Origin: Pseudorhizobium pelagicum
Lineage (GTDB): Bacteria > Pseudomonadota > Alphaproteobacteria > Rhizobiales > Rhizobiaceae
Length of the DNA stretch: 64,000 nt
Assembly (NCBI GenBank): GCA_000722615.1
Contig: JOKI01000003.1
Span: forward strand, 37,316 to 101,315
Direction of reading: 5' to 3'
Part shown: in pieces, positions 43,716 to 53,504 of the stretch
How positions within the stretch are numbered: position 1 is the stretch's first letter
How the letters are laid out: every line of letters starts with the position of its first letter
Program-made: the position numbers and the translations under genes
The notes under the pieces: generated by a model
Database searches by the model: none
Told to the model about the DNA's origin: nothing
The model's input: the letters and a program-made list of their open reading frames with translations, nothing else

Positions 43716-44492
43716 ATGCTTGCAACAGTTGCATTGATGCTCAGCTTCTCGACCGCACCGTCCCTGCTGGCCCAAACCACCGCGGCCGGCGAGGTGGACG
43801 TCGAGCTGGTTCTCGCCGTCGATGTCTCACGGTCGATGGATTACGAAGAAGTCCGGATCCAGAGAGAGGGATATGTGGCCGCCCTCCGGCACCCCGACTT
43901 CTTCAATGCCGTCAGAAACGGCCTCGTCGGGAAAATCGCCATCAGCTACTACGAGTGGGCGGGCGCCGTCGACGAGACTTCGGTGCTGGATTGGCAGGTG
44001 ATTGAAACTGCCGAAGACGCTCAGGCATTTGCGTCCAGGCTGGAAGAGCGCCCGATCGGGACGCAGCGGCGCACATCGATCTCCGCAGCGATCGCCGAGG
44101 GTGCCACGATGCTCCTCACAAACGAATTCCGCGGAATGCGGCAGGTGATCGACATCTCCGGCGACGGGCCCAACAATGTCGGGCAACCGGTTGCGCCGGC
44201 GCGAGACAAGGCGGTCGATGCGGGTATCATCATCAACGGACTGGCGATGATGCTACGACCTTCCGGCGGCGGCACTCCTCTCGACAGCTACTATGAGGAC
44301 TGCGTCATCGGTGGACCCGGTTCCTTCGTGCTGCCTGTCCACGAGATCGAGGATTTCGCCATAGCGGTCCGTCGCAAACTGGTCCTGGAGGTCAGCGGCA
44401 GGACACCTGCATCCGACATCCGCAAAGTCGCGGAAGAAAGAACCGACTGCATGATTGGGGAGCGCCAGTGGCGAAACTACCTCGATCGGTGA
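43716..44492 (+). CDS. DUF1194 protein with von Willebrand factor A domain, secreted
   Basis: 258 residues from the ATG at 43716 (GAGG 5 nt upstream); GTG 43710 is an alternative. A short signal peptide (about 1-20, ending LLAQ) precedes VDVELVLAVDVSRSMD, whose DVSRS is the metal-ion-dependent adhesion site. DUF1194 features follow: REGYVAALRHPDFFNAVRNGLVGKIAISYYEWAG and VIDISGDGPNNVG. It is probably periplasmic and may bind a protein partner through Mg2+. Function unknown. Confidence 0.85.
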   Translation: MLATVALMLSFSTAPSLLAQTTAAGEVDVELVLAVDVSRSMDYEEVRIQREGYVAALRHPDFFNAVRNGLVGKIAISYYEWAGAVDETSVLDWQVIETAEDAQAFASRLEERPIGTQRRTSISAAIAEGATMLLTNEFRGMRQVIDISGDGPNNVGQPVAPARDKAVDAGIIINGLAMMLRPSGGGTPLDSYYEDCVIGGPGSFVLPVHEIEDFAIAVRRKLVLEVSGRTPASDIRKVAEERTDCMIGERQWRNYLDR

Positions 44493-44641
44493 TGTCGACT
44501 CCGGCTGTTCGAGACGTCCTAAAGTTGGCGTGGCCAAGGAGGCTTTTCCCAATCAGGTCATCTCTCACGCAGCCGGCAACTTTCTGATCAAGATTTTCTC
44601 GCGACCTTGACGGTTGCAGGGCCGCGGCTACCTATCGTTTC

Positions 44642-45628
44642 ATGGTCAAGCAAGACGTCGTGGGCGAACAGCTTTTTGAAGAACTCGCCGACAATGCTCC
44701 AGTCATGATATGGCGCGCCGGCGCAGACAAGCTCTGCGATTTCTTCAACGCGCCGTGGCTGCAATTCACCGGCCGGCCGCTGGAGAAGGAACTGGGCGCC
44801 GGGTGGATGGAATGTGTTCACCCCGACGACCTGAACCGCTGCCTTGAGGTCTACAACAGCGCCTTCGACCGCCGCGAAGCGTTCTCGATGGACTACAGGT
44901 TGCGGCGCCACGACGGCGCCTATCGGTGGGTCGCCGACAATGGCAAACCGTTCACGCGCAACGGCCAGTTTGCCGGCTATTTCGGGTCCTGCGTCGACGT
45001 GCATGACCGGAAGGAACTCGAGGGCGGCCGCAAGGACCTGATCAGCGAGCTCAACCATCGGGTCAAGAACATGCTGGCCACCGTCCAGGCGCTGGTGCGG
45101 CAGAGCTTTTCGTCGGCCATGATGCCGAAGGACGCGGAGCAGCGCCTGACCACGCGCCTGATGGTGCTGTCGAGAACCCAGGAGTTGCTCGCCGACAACA
45201 GCTGGCGGGGCGGGGATCTGACGTCGCTCGCGGAACGTATTCTCCAGCTCACCGCTCCCAGTGCCGACCGAATGAAGGTCGATGGCCCGGAGGTGTTCAT
45301 CGTGCCGGCACGGCTGCAGTCGCTCGCCATGGCTCTCGGCGAACTCGGCCTCAACGCCCGCCAGCACGGCGCCTGGTCGTCCGGTGCGGGGCGAGTAGAG
45401 CTTCGCTGGGAATGGCTTGAACCGGACGGGCTTCACCTTCGGTGGCAGGAGTACCAGGGGCCGGCGGTTTCCACGCCGCAAAAACGCGGGTTCGGGCTTC
45501 GTCTCCTGCAGGGAATGCTGCCCGGCGAGGCGGGCGGCAAGACCGATATCCAGTTCGATCCCCAGGGACTCGTCTGCGACATCACGCTGAAAATCGCCAT
45601 GCCGCCGGGAAGCCGTGAATCAGGATGA
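44642..45628 (+). CDS. PAS-containing HWE-family sensor histidine kinase
   Basis: 328 residues. A PAS domain (about 10-125: APVMIWRAGADKLCDFFNAPWLQFTG, HPDD, YRLRRHDGAYRWV) precedes the HWE dimerisation domain with phosphoacceptor His139 in SELNHRVKNMLATVQALV. The ATPase part carries GELGLNARQHGA and a diverged WQE near LHLRWQEYQGPAV, then GFGLRLLQG. HWE/HisKA_2 kinases commonly feed the PhyR-EcfG general stress pathway in Alphaproteobacteria, which fits the stress promoters around it; that link is inference. No membrane span is seen. Confidence 0.88.
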   Translation: MVKQDVVGEQLFEELADNAPVMIWRAGADKLCDFFNAPWLQFTGRPLEKELGAGWMECVHPDDLNRCLEVYNSAFDRREAFSMDYRLRRHDGAYRWVADNGKPFTRNGQFAGYFGSCVDVHDRKELEGGRKDLISELNHRVKNMLATVQALVRQSFSSAMMPKDAEQRLTTRLMVLSRTQELLADNSWRGGDLTSLAERILQLTAPSADRMKVDGPEVFIVPARLQSLAMALGELGLNARQHGAWSSGAGRVELRWEWLEPDGLHLRWQEYQGPAVSTPQKRGFGLRLLQGMLPGEAGGKTDIQFDPQGLVCDITLKIAMPPGSRESG

Positions 45629-45725
45629 AGCGTTCTCAGCGAACGACGATATGCTGACGCCAGCGCTGGCCGATGAGCTGATGCACTTGACCATGGTGCG
45701 ACCCGCCGAGAGAACCACGACATGA
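45615..45725 (+). CDS. Possible 36-residue coupling peptide
   Basis: A GTG-started frame overlaps the last 14 nt of the kinase gene and its TGA overlaps the next ATG (ATGA). It reads NQDEAFSANDDMLTPALADELMHL followed by a short polar tail. A GGGA lies 4 nt upstream of the GTG. The double overlap suggests translational coupling, but the product is not recognised and no conservation can be tested here. Confidence 0.3.
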   Translation: MNQDEAFSANDDMLTPALADELMHLTMVRPAERTTT

Positions 45726-46603
45726 CCCAGCAATCCGGCCTGAGCCAAGGACAGGTTCCGCCAAGATCGCAGGCCTCGCGACAGTTCCTTGTCGGCCTGG
45801 GCCGCGGCGGGGCCGGAGCCCTGATCTTCGGCCTTCCGATGCTCATGACGATGGAACTGTGGTCGCTCGGCTTCTACATCGAGCGCTACCGGCTGCTTCT
45901 TTTGCTGCTGATCAACATGCCGTTGCTTGTCGTCCTGGCGCGCCGGATCGGGTTTGAGCAAACCTCCACCTGGCGTGAAGCCATCCGGGATGCCACTGTC
46001 GCCTACGCCATTGCCATAGCCATGAGTGCGGCGGTCCTGTTTTTGCTCGGTATCATCAAGCTCGACGTGCCCGCGACCGAGCTGCTTGGAAAGATTGCGA
46101 TCCAGGCCGTACCCGCCAGCATCGGCGCGCTGCTCGGGCGCTCGCAGCTTGGTGGCCACCAGGACGATGGGCCGACCGACGAGGAAGGCGAGACGGAAAG
46201 CGAAGTCATCACGAGCTACGGGCGCGAGCTTTTCATGATGGCAATCGGCGCCCTGTTTCTCAGCCTCAACGTGGCGCCGACCGAGGAGATCATCCTCATC
46301 TCCTACAAGATGACGCCATGGCATGCTCTGGCAACCCTGGCGCTCTCCATCCTGATCATGCATGCCTTTGTCTATGCCGTTGCGTTCCGGGGCGCGCACC
46401 AGCTCAGCCGCGGCACACCCCGCTGGCATGCCTTCGTGCGGTTCACGCTGCCCGGCTATGTCATCGCTCTCGCCATCAGCCTCTACGTCCTATGGACCTT
46501 CGGGCGACTGGACGACACCGCGTCGACGCAGGTCCTGATGGCCGCGATCGTTCTTGGCTTTCCCGGCGCCATCGGCGCAGCCGCAGCTCGCCTGATCCTG
46601 TAG
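45722..46603 (+). CDS. TIGR02587-family integral membrane protein
   Basis: 293 residues with about seven hydrophobic segments and an acidic cytosolic or periplasmic loop (DDGPTDEEGETESEV) near residue 150. The sequence GRGGAGALIFGLPMLMTMELW and NVAPTEEIILI are features I associate with the uncharacterised TIGR02587 family. It is encoded with a TIGR02588-type protein nine bases downstream, the usual pairing. Role unknown; the kinase upstream may belong to the same unit. Confidence 0.75.
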   Translation: MTQQSGLSQGQVPPRSQASRQFLVGLGRGGAGALIFGLPMLMTMELWSLGFYIERYRLLLLLLINMPLLVVLARRIGFEQTSTWREAIRDATVAYAIAIAMSAAVLFLLGIIKLDVPATELLGKIAIQAVPASIGALLGRSQLGGHQDDGPTDEEGETESEVITSYGRELFMMAIGALFLSLNVAPTEEIILISYKMTPWHALATLALSILIMHAFVYAVAFRGAHQLSRGTPRWHAFVRFTLPGYVIALAISLYVLWTFGRLDDTASTQVLMAAIVLGFPGAIGAAAARLIL

Positions 46604-46611
46604 GACTCCAT

Positions 46612-47022
46612 ATGACCATCACCTCAAAAAGCCGCCATACGGAATCCAGTAAGCCAGACTGGCTTGAATGGGCAACAGGCATCGTCTCCGCGCTTCTTGT
46701 ACTTGGTATCGTCGGCTGGATCGCCGGTCAGGCCATGCTGCATCAGGAGACGCCGCCGGAATTCCGGTCGACGATCCATTCCACCCAGGCGGTGGCGGGC
46801 GGCTTCCGGGTCGAGTTCGAGTTGTTCAACGACGGATCGACGACGGCGGCCGCTGTCGAGGTGCGCGGGGAATTGATGGGTGGCGCCGCCGCTTCCGAAG
46901 CCGCCCAGGTCACCTTCGATTACGTGCCGGGAAAATCGAGTGCCAGGGGCGCCCTTCTGTTTGCCGAGGACCCGGTCGGGCGCGACATCCGGATCCGCGC
47001 TGTCGGCTACACCGAGCCCTGA
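46612..47022 (+). CDS. TIGR02588-family single-span membrane protein
   Basis: 136 residues from the ATG at 46612. One transmembrane segment (WATGIVSALLVLGIVGWIAGQ, about 21-41) anchors a beta-rich domain (VAGGFRVEFELFNDGSTTAAAVEVRGEL) that looks like an immunoglobulin-like extracytoplasmic module. It partners the TIGR02587-type protein. Function unknown. Confidence 0.75.
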   Translation: MTITSKSRHTESSKPDWLEWATGIVSALLVLGIVGWIAGQAMLHQETPPEFRSTIHSTQAVAGGFRVEFELFNDGSTTAAAVEVRGELMGGAAASEAAQVTFDYVPGKSSARGALLFAEDPVGRDIRIRAVGYTEP

Positions 47023-47029
47023 AGCCCAT

Positions 47030-48264
<1,235 letters not shown>

Positions 48265-48290
48265 GCATCCTGTTATGGGACAAATCGAAC

Positions 48291-49193
48291 ATGGAAAAGA
48301 AAAGGCTGGCAATCGCTCGGCAGGTCCCGACTTTCGACCTCTATGGCGAGCAGGGCGCGCAACGTCCTGATTTCTGGGTGCATTGCGAGACGATTGCTGC
48401 CCGCAGCAGCACCTATCAATGGGAAATCGGACTGCATCGCCACGAGCGGCTGTTCCAGCTCCTGTACATTCGAAACGGCGCCGGCGACGCCCTCTTCGGG
48501 GGGCGGGCGGTCACTCTCGCGCCCCCGTGCATCGTGGTGATGCCACCCGGGGTCAGCCACGGCTACCGGTTTTCCCGAGACGTGGAAGGTTTCGTCATCA
48601 CCGTGGTTGTCGATCAGTTGCGGCTCATCGCCGAGCTTCACAAGCGGCCTCAGGATTGGCTGGCGGCGCCGCAGGTGCTGTCGCCGGAGGGGGAAGACGG
48701 ACGTTACATCGATGCGACCATCGTGCGGATTGCCGAAGAGTTCGAGGCGCGACGGACGGGCCGCAACGATCTCATCGATGCCTATATCACCACGGTGCTG
48801 ATGCTCATCGGTCGTCGTGCGGCGCCACAGCTTTCCGATGTCGGGAAGGATGCGCGTCAGCTCCGCGTCGAAACGTTGAAGGAGCTGATCGGCAGGCACT
48901 TCCGCGAGCATCTGCCGGCGGCGCATTATGCCCAGCTTCTCAATCTTTCGCCGACGCATCTCAACCGGATCGTGCGCGAGGTAACGGGCGTGTCGGTGCA
49001 TGATCTCATCATGGCACGCGTCATCGACGAAGCGCGTCGGGCGCTGGTGTTCACGCCGTCCAGCATCCAGCAGATCGCCGACAACCTCGGATTTTCGGAT
49101 GCTGCCTATTTCTCCCGCTGTTTCCGGACCAGGACCGGTCAGACCCCCGGAGCCTTCCGCCGAAGCGAGCGGCAGAAGCTCAGTGCGGCATGA
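48291..49193 (+). CDS. AraC-family regulator, probably of pobA (PobR type)
   Basis: 300 residues from the ATG at 48291; an in-frame ATG at 48255 is possible but lies in the apparent control region. The N-terminal cupin-like sensor (about 20-120; GLHRHERLFQLLYIRNG) is followed by two AraC helix-turn-helix units at the C terminus (LPAAHYAQLLNLSPTHLNRIVREVTG and SIQQIADNLGFSDAAYFSRCFRTRTGQTPGAFR). PobR proteins of this type activate pobA on binding 4-hydroxybenzoate. Assignment rests on the divergent pairing. Confidence 0.88.
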   Translation: MEKKRLAIARQVPTFDLYGEQGAQRPDFWVHCETIAARSSTYQWEIGLHRHERLFQLLYIRNGAGDALFGGRAVTLAPPCIVVMPPGVSHGYRFSRDVEGFVITVVVDQLRLIAELHKRPQDWLAAPQVLSPEGEDGRYIDATIVRIAEEFEARRTGRNDLIDAYITTVLMLIGRRAAPQLSDVGKDARQLRVETLKELIGRHFREHLPAAHYAQLLNLSPTHLNRIVREVTGVSVHDLIMARVIDEARRALVFTPSSIQQIADNLGFSDAAYFSRCFRTRTGQTPGAFRRSERQKLSAA

Positions 49194-50450
49194 CTAGCGG
49201 ATCAGGATTGCGCGGAAGTCATTGACGTTGGTGCCGGTCGGGCCGGTGACGAAGAGATCGCCGATCGCTTCAAATCCGGAATAGCTGTCATTGCCGGCGA
49301 GAAGCGTGCGGCCATCGAGGCCCAATGCACGCAGGCGCCGTGCCGTCGTGCCATCGACAAAGGCGCCGGCATTGTCCTCAGAGCCATCGATGCCGTCGGT
49401 GTCGGCGGCAAGCGCCGTCACGGGATGACCGTCGATCGCTAGGGCAAGTGCCAGGGCGAACTCGCCGTTGCGGCCGCCGCGGCCGCCCTTTCCGCGCAAT
49501 GTCACGGTGGTTTCGCCCCCCGACAGCAGCACCGCCGGCCGCGGGAACGGCCGCCCCCGCTGGGCCACCTCCCGCGACAGTGCCGCATGCACCAGCGCCA
49601 CGTCGCGAGCCTCGCCCTCGATGGAGTCGGAGAGAATGAACGGCTGCAGACCGTGATCCCGGGCGGTTTTTGCGGCCGCTTCCAGCGAGACGCCTGCCGA
49701 GGCCACCACATGATGTTCATGGCGGGCAAAAGCCGGGTCATCCGGATGGGGCGCATCGGCTGCGGGGGAGCGAAAATGCGCAATCATCCTTTCGGGCAAC
49801 GGCAGGCGGTATTGCTCGATGACGTCAAGCGCATCCTGTCGGGTCGTGGCATCCGGGACAGTCGGGCCGGAGGCGACGAAGGCCGGATTGTCGCCCGGAA
49901 TGTCGGAAACGATGAGGGTCACGACCCGTGCCGCCGTGGCGGCAGCCAGACGTCCGCCCTTGATGGTGGAAAAATGCTTGCGCACGACATTCATGGCCGA
50001 AATCGGCGCGCCGGATGCCAGCAGCATCTCATTCAGGGCAATTTCGTCGGCGAACTCGAAGCCTTCGGGTGGGGCGGGCAGAAGCGCGGAACCGCCCCCG
50101 CAGACCAGGGCGATGACGAGGTCATCCTTGCCGAGACTGCCGATGGTCTCCATCAACCGGCGGGCACCGGCAAGGCCTGCTTCGTCCGGAACCGGATGCG
50201 CGGCTTCGATGATCTCGATGGAGCGGGTCCGGCAGCCGTAGCCGTAGCGGGTGACGACAACGCCGGAGAGCGGCTGCGGCCAGAGGCTTTCGAGCGCCGC
50301 CGCCATCTGCGCCGCACCCTTGCCAGCTCCGACCACGACCGTGCGGCCCTGTTGCGGTGGATCGGGAAGATGCGCCCGGATGCCGTTGAGCGGATCGGCT
50401 GCCTTAACCGCAGCGCGAAACAGCGCCGTCAGCAGATCCCTGTCATCCAT
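49194..50450 (-). CDS. Glycerate 2-kinase (MOFRL family)
   Basis: 418 residues from the ATG at 50450, which has GGAGGAT 4 nt upstream. The protein has the GckA/TtuD layout: GRTVVVGAGKGAAQMAAALE at the N terminus, LVCGGGSALLPAPPEG, and the MOFRL domain at the C terminus (VLLSGGETTVTLRGKGGRGGRNGEFALALA, DTDGIDGSEDNAGAFVD). It phosphorylates D-glycerate to 2-phosphoglycerate, serving glyoxylate, tartrate or serine-cycle carbon. No partner reductase is adjacent; its stop abuts the AraC stop. Confidence 0.9.
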   Translation of the reverse strand: MDDRDLLTALFRAAVKAADPLNGIRAHLPDPPQQGRTVVVGAGKGAAQMAAALESLWPQPLSGVVVTRYGYGCRTRSIEIIEAAHPVPDEAGLAGARRLMETIGSLGKDDLVIALVCGGGSALLPAPPEGFEFADEIALNEMLLASGAPISAMNVVRKHFSTIKGGRLAAATAARVVTLIVSDIPGDNPAFVASGPTVPDATTRQDALDVIEQYRLPLPERMIAHFRSPAADAPHPDDPAFARHEHHVVASAGVSLEAAAKTARDHGLQPFILSDSIEGEARDVALVHAALSREVAQRGRPFPRPAVLLSGGETTVTLRGKGGRGGRNGEFALALALAIDGHPVTALAADTDGIDGSEDNAGAFVDGTTARRLRALGLDGRTLLAGNDSYSGFEAIGDLFVTGPTGTNVNDFRAILIR

Positions 50451-50518
50451 CCGATCCTCCCCCCATTCCCTTGCCGTCACCCGTCAGTTCTCGGTCAGAT
50501 TGCGCCCCTTGAGCTGCC

Positions 50519-50543
50519 GGAACAAACGCCGGGGCGACGGGTT
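50519..50543 (+). promoter_or_regulatory. EcfG-like promoter, one mismatch (GGAAC-N16-GGTT)
   Basis: GGAAC (50519-50523), 16-nt spacer, GGTT (50540-50543), 34 nt upstream of the hypothetical gene at 50577. Confidence 0.45.
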
Positions 50544-50576
50544 GTCCGTGGAACCCTGCATTAGGAGCACGAGAGC

Positions 50577-50909
50577 ATGAGCGAACATCTCACGCAAGCC
50601 AGCTATCCGGGCGAAATCGATATCAAGGGAGATCGATCGCCCGTGACCTACAAGCTCAAGGCTAGCAAGGAAGACGACGGTGCCATCCACGTGGCAATCA
50701 GCCTGACTGCGCCGCGAGACTGGCTGTTGAAGCACGGCTTTCGACACGAGGCGACGCTGCGGCGCCAGGGGGGCGAGACCGTTCCTGTTCGATTCGAGGA
50801 AACCTTGAACGTGGCCGACAATGTCGCCGTCACATTGCGCGCGGATGAAGTTCTCTGCGCGAATATGGACGAACTCAATCGGTCGTTCCCGGAGCTGGCG
50901 AAAAGCTGA
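50577..50909 (+). CDS. Hypothetical protein, 110 residues
   Basis: I do not recognise a domain. The product is soluble, with no signal peptide or membrane span and a mixed alpha/beta pattern: PVTYKLKASKEDDGAIHVAISLTAPRDWLLKHG, then a basic stretch and VRFEETLNVADNVAVTLRADEVL. Length and codon use look genuine, and an AGGAGC site precedes the ATG. An EcfG-like promoter upstream suggests a stress-induced rhizobial protein. It is flanked by the divergent glycerate kinase and convergent Lrp genes. Confidence 0.65.
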   Translation: MSEHLTQASYPGEIDIKGDRSPVTYKLKASKEDDGAIHVAISLTAPRDWLLKHGFRHEATLRRQGGETVPVRFEETLNVADNVAVTLRADEVLCANMDELNRSFPELAKS

Positions 50910-50953
50910 TCCCTTCGAACAGGCGCCTGGCGGCGCCACTCGTCGTTTACAGA

Positions 50954-51391
50954 TCAAAGGCGTGCTTTCGTGCTGCGTGGCGTGGCCAGCAGAAGATTGG
51001 TTTCGCTGGCGGTGATCCCTGGCATCAGGCGGATGCGTCTCAGGACGCTGTCAAAGTCAGCCAACGTCGCTGCCCCCAGCTCTGCAATCAGGTCCCAGCG
51101 GCCGTTGGTGGTGTGGATGGATGAGATTTCGGGGAGGGCACCGAGAGCGGAGATCACCCGGTCCGTCACCCGGCCTTCGATCTCGATCATCATGATGCCG
51201 CGGACCGGCAGCTCCACCGCGTCGGCTCTGAGGATGACGGTATAGCCGATGATGCTGCCGTTTTCCTCCAGCTTCTCCATCCGGCTCCGCACCGTGGCGC
51301 GAGACACTCCAAGTTCGATCGCCAGATCGGATATGCTGCGACGCGCGTTGTGGCGCAGCAGCGTGATCAGCTTGCCGTCGAGATCATCCAT
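50954..51391 (-). CDS. Lrp/AsnC-family transcriptional regulator
   Basis: 145 residues. The N-terminal winged helix (LDGKLITLLRHNARRSISDLAIELGVSRATVRSRMEKLEENGSIIGYTV) is followed by a RAM ligand domain (about 65-140). It is divergent from arginase and ornithine cyclodeaminase genes with a symmetrical site between them, so it probably activates arginine or ornithine breakdown when the amino acid binds, as other rhizobial Lrp-type catabolic regulators do. Confidence 0.9.
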   Translation of the reverse strand: MDDLDGKLITLLRHNARRSISDLAIELGVSRATVRSRMEKLEENGSIIGYTVILRADAVELPVRGIMMIEIEGRVTDRVISALGALPEISSIHTTNGRWDLIAELGAATLADFDSVLRRIRLMPGITASETNLLLATPRSTKARL

Positions 51392-51441
51392 ATCATTTTG
51401 CCCATTTCTGCTGCCGTTTTGCTAACATCGGAGGAAAAGAT

Positions 51442-51468
51442 TGGCAATTCTGGCTATTCAGATTGCCA
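51442..51468. promoter_or_regulatory. Inverted repeat, candidate Lrp-type binding site
   Basis: TGGCAAT (51442-51448) and ATTGCCA (51462-51468) are perfect 7-bp arms 13 nt apart. The site lies in the divergent region, 37 nt before the arginase ATG. Confidence 0.5.
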
Positions 51469-51504
51469 GACCGATGTGTTCTTCTGTCCTCAAAGGAGAT
51501 CGCA

Positions 51505-52425
51505 ATGCACTGCAAATTGATCGGTATACCCCTCCAGGACGGTGCGTCGCAGCTTGGCTGCGAGATGGGGCCTAGTGCCTTGCGCGTCGCCGGGCTTGCT
51601 GCGGCACTTGCCGATCTGGGGCATGAGGTGAGCGATCTCGGCAATCTGTCGCCACCGCCGACCCGCGACGTCGCGCATGGAAACTCCGCCGTCCGAAACC
51701 TGCCGGAAATCGTGGCCTGGACGGAACTGCTGGCCGACGTCGCCTATCGCGAAAGCGGCGAGGGCATGCCGATCTTTCTGGGCGGCGACCACGCACTTTC
51801 GGCGGGCACAGTGGCCGGCGTCGCCCGCCGCGCCGCCGACAAGGGGCGGCCGCTCTTCGTTCTCTGGCTCGACGCGCATACGGATCTGCATACGCTGACA
51901 TCCACCGAAAGCGGCAACCTGCACGGCGTGCCGGTCGCCTATTTCACCGGGCAGCCCGGCTTCGACGGGACCTTCCCGCCGCTTGTGGCGCCGGTCGATG
52001 CCGCCAATGTCTGCATGATTGGCATCCGTAGCGTCGATCCGGCGGAGCGGGCAACGCTTTCGAAAGCCGACATCACGATCCACGACATGCGCTCCATCGA
52101 CGAGCATGGCGTGGCGGCACTGCTGCGCAGTTTTCTTGAGCGCGTGACCGATGCCAACGGTCTTTTGCATGTCAGTCTGGATGTCGATTTCCTCGATCCG
52201 GCCGTGGCGCCCGCCGTCGGCACGACGGTTCCCGGCGGCGCCACCTTCCGCGAGGCGCATCTGGTGATGGAAATGCTGCACGACAGCGGCCTCGTCTCAA
52301 GCCTCGACCTCGTGGAGCTCAATCCCTTCCTCGACGAACGCGGACGCACGGCAACCCTTCTTGTCGACCTGACCGCCAGCCTGATGGGTCGCAAGGTTCT
52401 CGATCGTCCGACCAGGAGCTTCTGA
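51505..52425 (+). CDS. rocF: Arginase
   Basis: 306 residues from the ATG at 51505, chosen because AAAGGAGATC precedes it. The binuclear manganese motifs are intact: GGDHALS (His96), WLDAHTDLHT (Asp123, His125, Asp127) and SLDVDFLDP. It hydrolyses arginine to ornithine and urea. The stop overlaps the start of the ornithine cyclodeaminase gene by 1 nt, coupling the two steps of arginine catabolism to proline. Confidence 0.94.
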   Translation: MHCKLIGIPLQDGASQLGCEMGPSALRVAGLAAALADLGHEVSDLGNLSPPPTRDVAHGNSAVRNLPEIVAWTELLADVAYRESGEGMPIFLGGDHALSAGTVAGVARRAADKGRPLFVLWLDAHTDLHTLTSTESGNLHGVPVAYFTGQPGFDGTFPPLVAPVDAANVCMIGIRSVDPAERATLSKADITIHDMRSIDEHGVAALLRSFLERVTDANGLLHVSLDVDFLDPAVAPAVGTTVPGGATFREAHLVMEMLHDSGLVSSLDLVELNPFLDERGRTATLLVDLTASLMGRKVLDRPTRSF

Positions 52426-53492
52426 TGGCGTCCCCAAGCCTCAACCTCGTGCCCTTCGTCAGCGTCGAGCACATGATGGACCTGGTGCTCGAGATCGGGA
52501 TCGATCAATTCCTGGTGGAGCTTGCCGGCACCATCGAGGACGACTTCCGGCGCTGGGAGGACTTCGACAAGACGGCGCGGGTCGCATCCCATTCGACGGA
52601 AGGTGTCATCGAACTGATGCCGACGAGCGACGGGCGGCTCTACGCCTTCAAATACGTGAACGGCCATCCGAAGAACACCAGGACGGGCAAGCAGACGGTG
52701 ACGGCGTTCGGGGTGCTGGCCGATGTCGAGACCGGCTATCCGCTCCTGCTCTCGGAGATGACGATCCTGACGGCGCTGCGCACGGCGGCAACCTCGGCCG
52801 TCGCTGCTCGCCATCTTGCGCGGCCCGATGCGCGCACCATGGCCCTGATCGGTAATGGCGCACAGAGCGAATTCCAGGCGCGCGCCTTCCACGCCCTGCT
52901 CGGCATCGATCGGCTGCGGCTTTACGACATCGATGCAGCGGCGACGAAGCGCTGCATGACGAACCTCGAGGGGCTTGGTCTCGACATCCAGGCCTGCGCC
53001 ACGGCGGAAGAGGCGGTGGAGGGGGCCGACATCATCACCACGGCAACGGCCGACAAGCAGTGCGCCACGATCCTGTCGGACAACATGGTCGGGCCCGGGG
53101 TGCACATCAATGCCGTCGGCGGCGACTGCCCCGGCAAGACGGAGCTTCATCGCGACATCCTGCTGCGGTCCGATATCTTCGTCGAATACCCGCCCCAGAC
53201 GCGGATCGAGGGAGAGATCCAGCAACTGGACGACGATCATCCCGTCACCGAACTCTGGCGCGTCATCATGGACCAGACGCCTGGCCGCTCGTCCGACAGC
53301 CAGATCACGCTGTTCGACAGCGTCGGTTTCGCGACGGAAGACTTTTCTGCCCTGCGGTATGTCCGAGAGAAACTTCTCGGCACTCGGCATTTCATCGAGC
53401 TCGACCTGCTGGCAGATCCCGACGAACCCCGCGACCTCTATGGCATGCTGCTGCGCCGCCAAGCCAAGCTGAAACCGTCGCAGCCGGCGTGA
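52425..53492 (+). CDS. ocd: Ornithine cyclodeaminase
   Basis: 355 residues, near the usual length for the rhizobial enzyme. EGVIELMPTSDGRLYAFKYVNGHPKN contains the substrate-binding lysine region and MALIGNGAQSEFQARAFHAL the NAD-binding glycine motif. The enzyme converts ornithine to proline and ammonia. With arginase upstream it gives a short arginine-to-proline route, known from Agrobacterium Ti plasmids and rhizobial chromids. Confidence 0.94.
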   Translation: MASPSLNLVPFVSVEHMMDLVLEIGIDQFLVELAGTIEDDFRRWEDFDKTARVASHSTEGVIELMPTSDGRLYAFKYVNGHPKNTRTGKQTVTAFGVLADVETGYPLLLSEMTILTALRTAATSAVAARHLARPDARTMALIGNGAQSEFQARAFHALLGIDRLRLYDIDAAATKRCMTNLEGLGLDIQACATAEEAVEGADIITTATADKQCATILSDNMVGPGVHINAVGGDCPGKTELHRDILLRSDIFVEYPPQTRIEGEIQQLDDDHPVTELWRVIMDQTPGRSSDSQITLFDSVGFATEDFSALRYVREKLLGTRHFIELDLLADPDEPRDLYGMLLRRQAKLKPSQPA

Positions 53493-53504
53493 TGATGGAC
53501 GTCT

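Noticed and set aside
44607..44635. Sigma-70-like TTGACG and ACCTAT pair before the HWE kinase
   Set aside because: The -10 would be only 7 nt from the start codon, leaving no room for a ribosome site.
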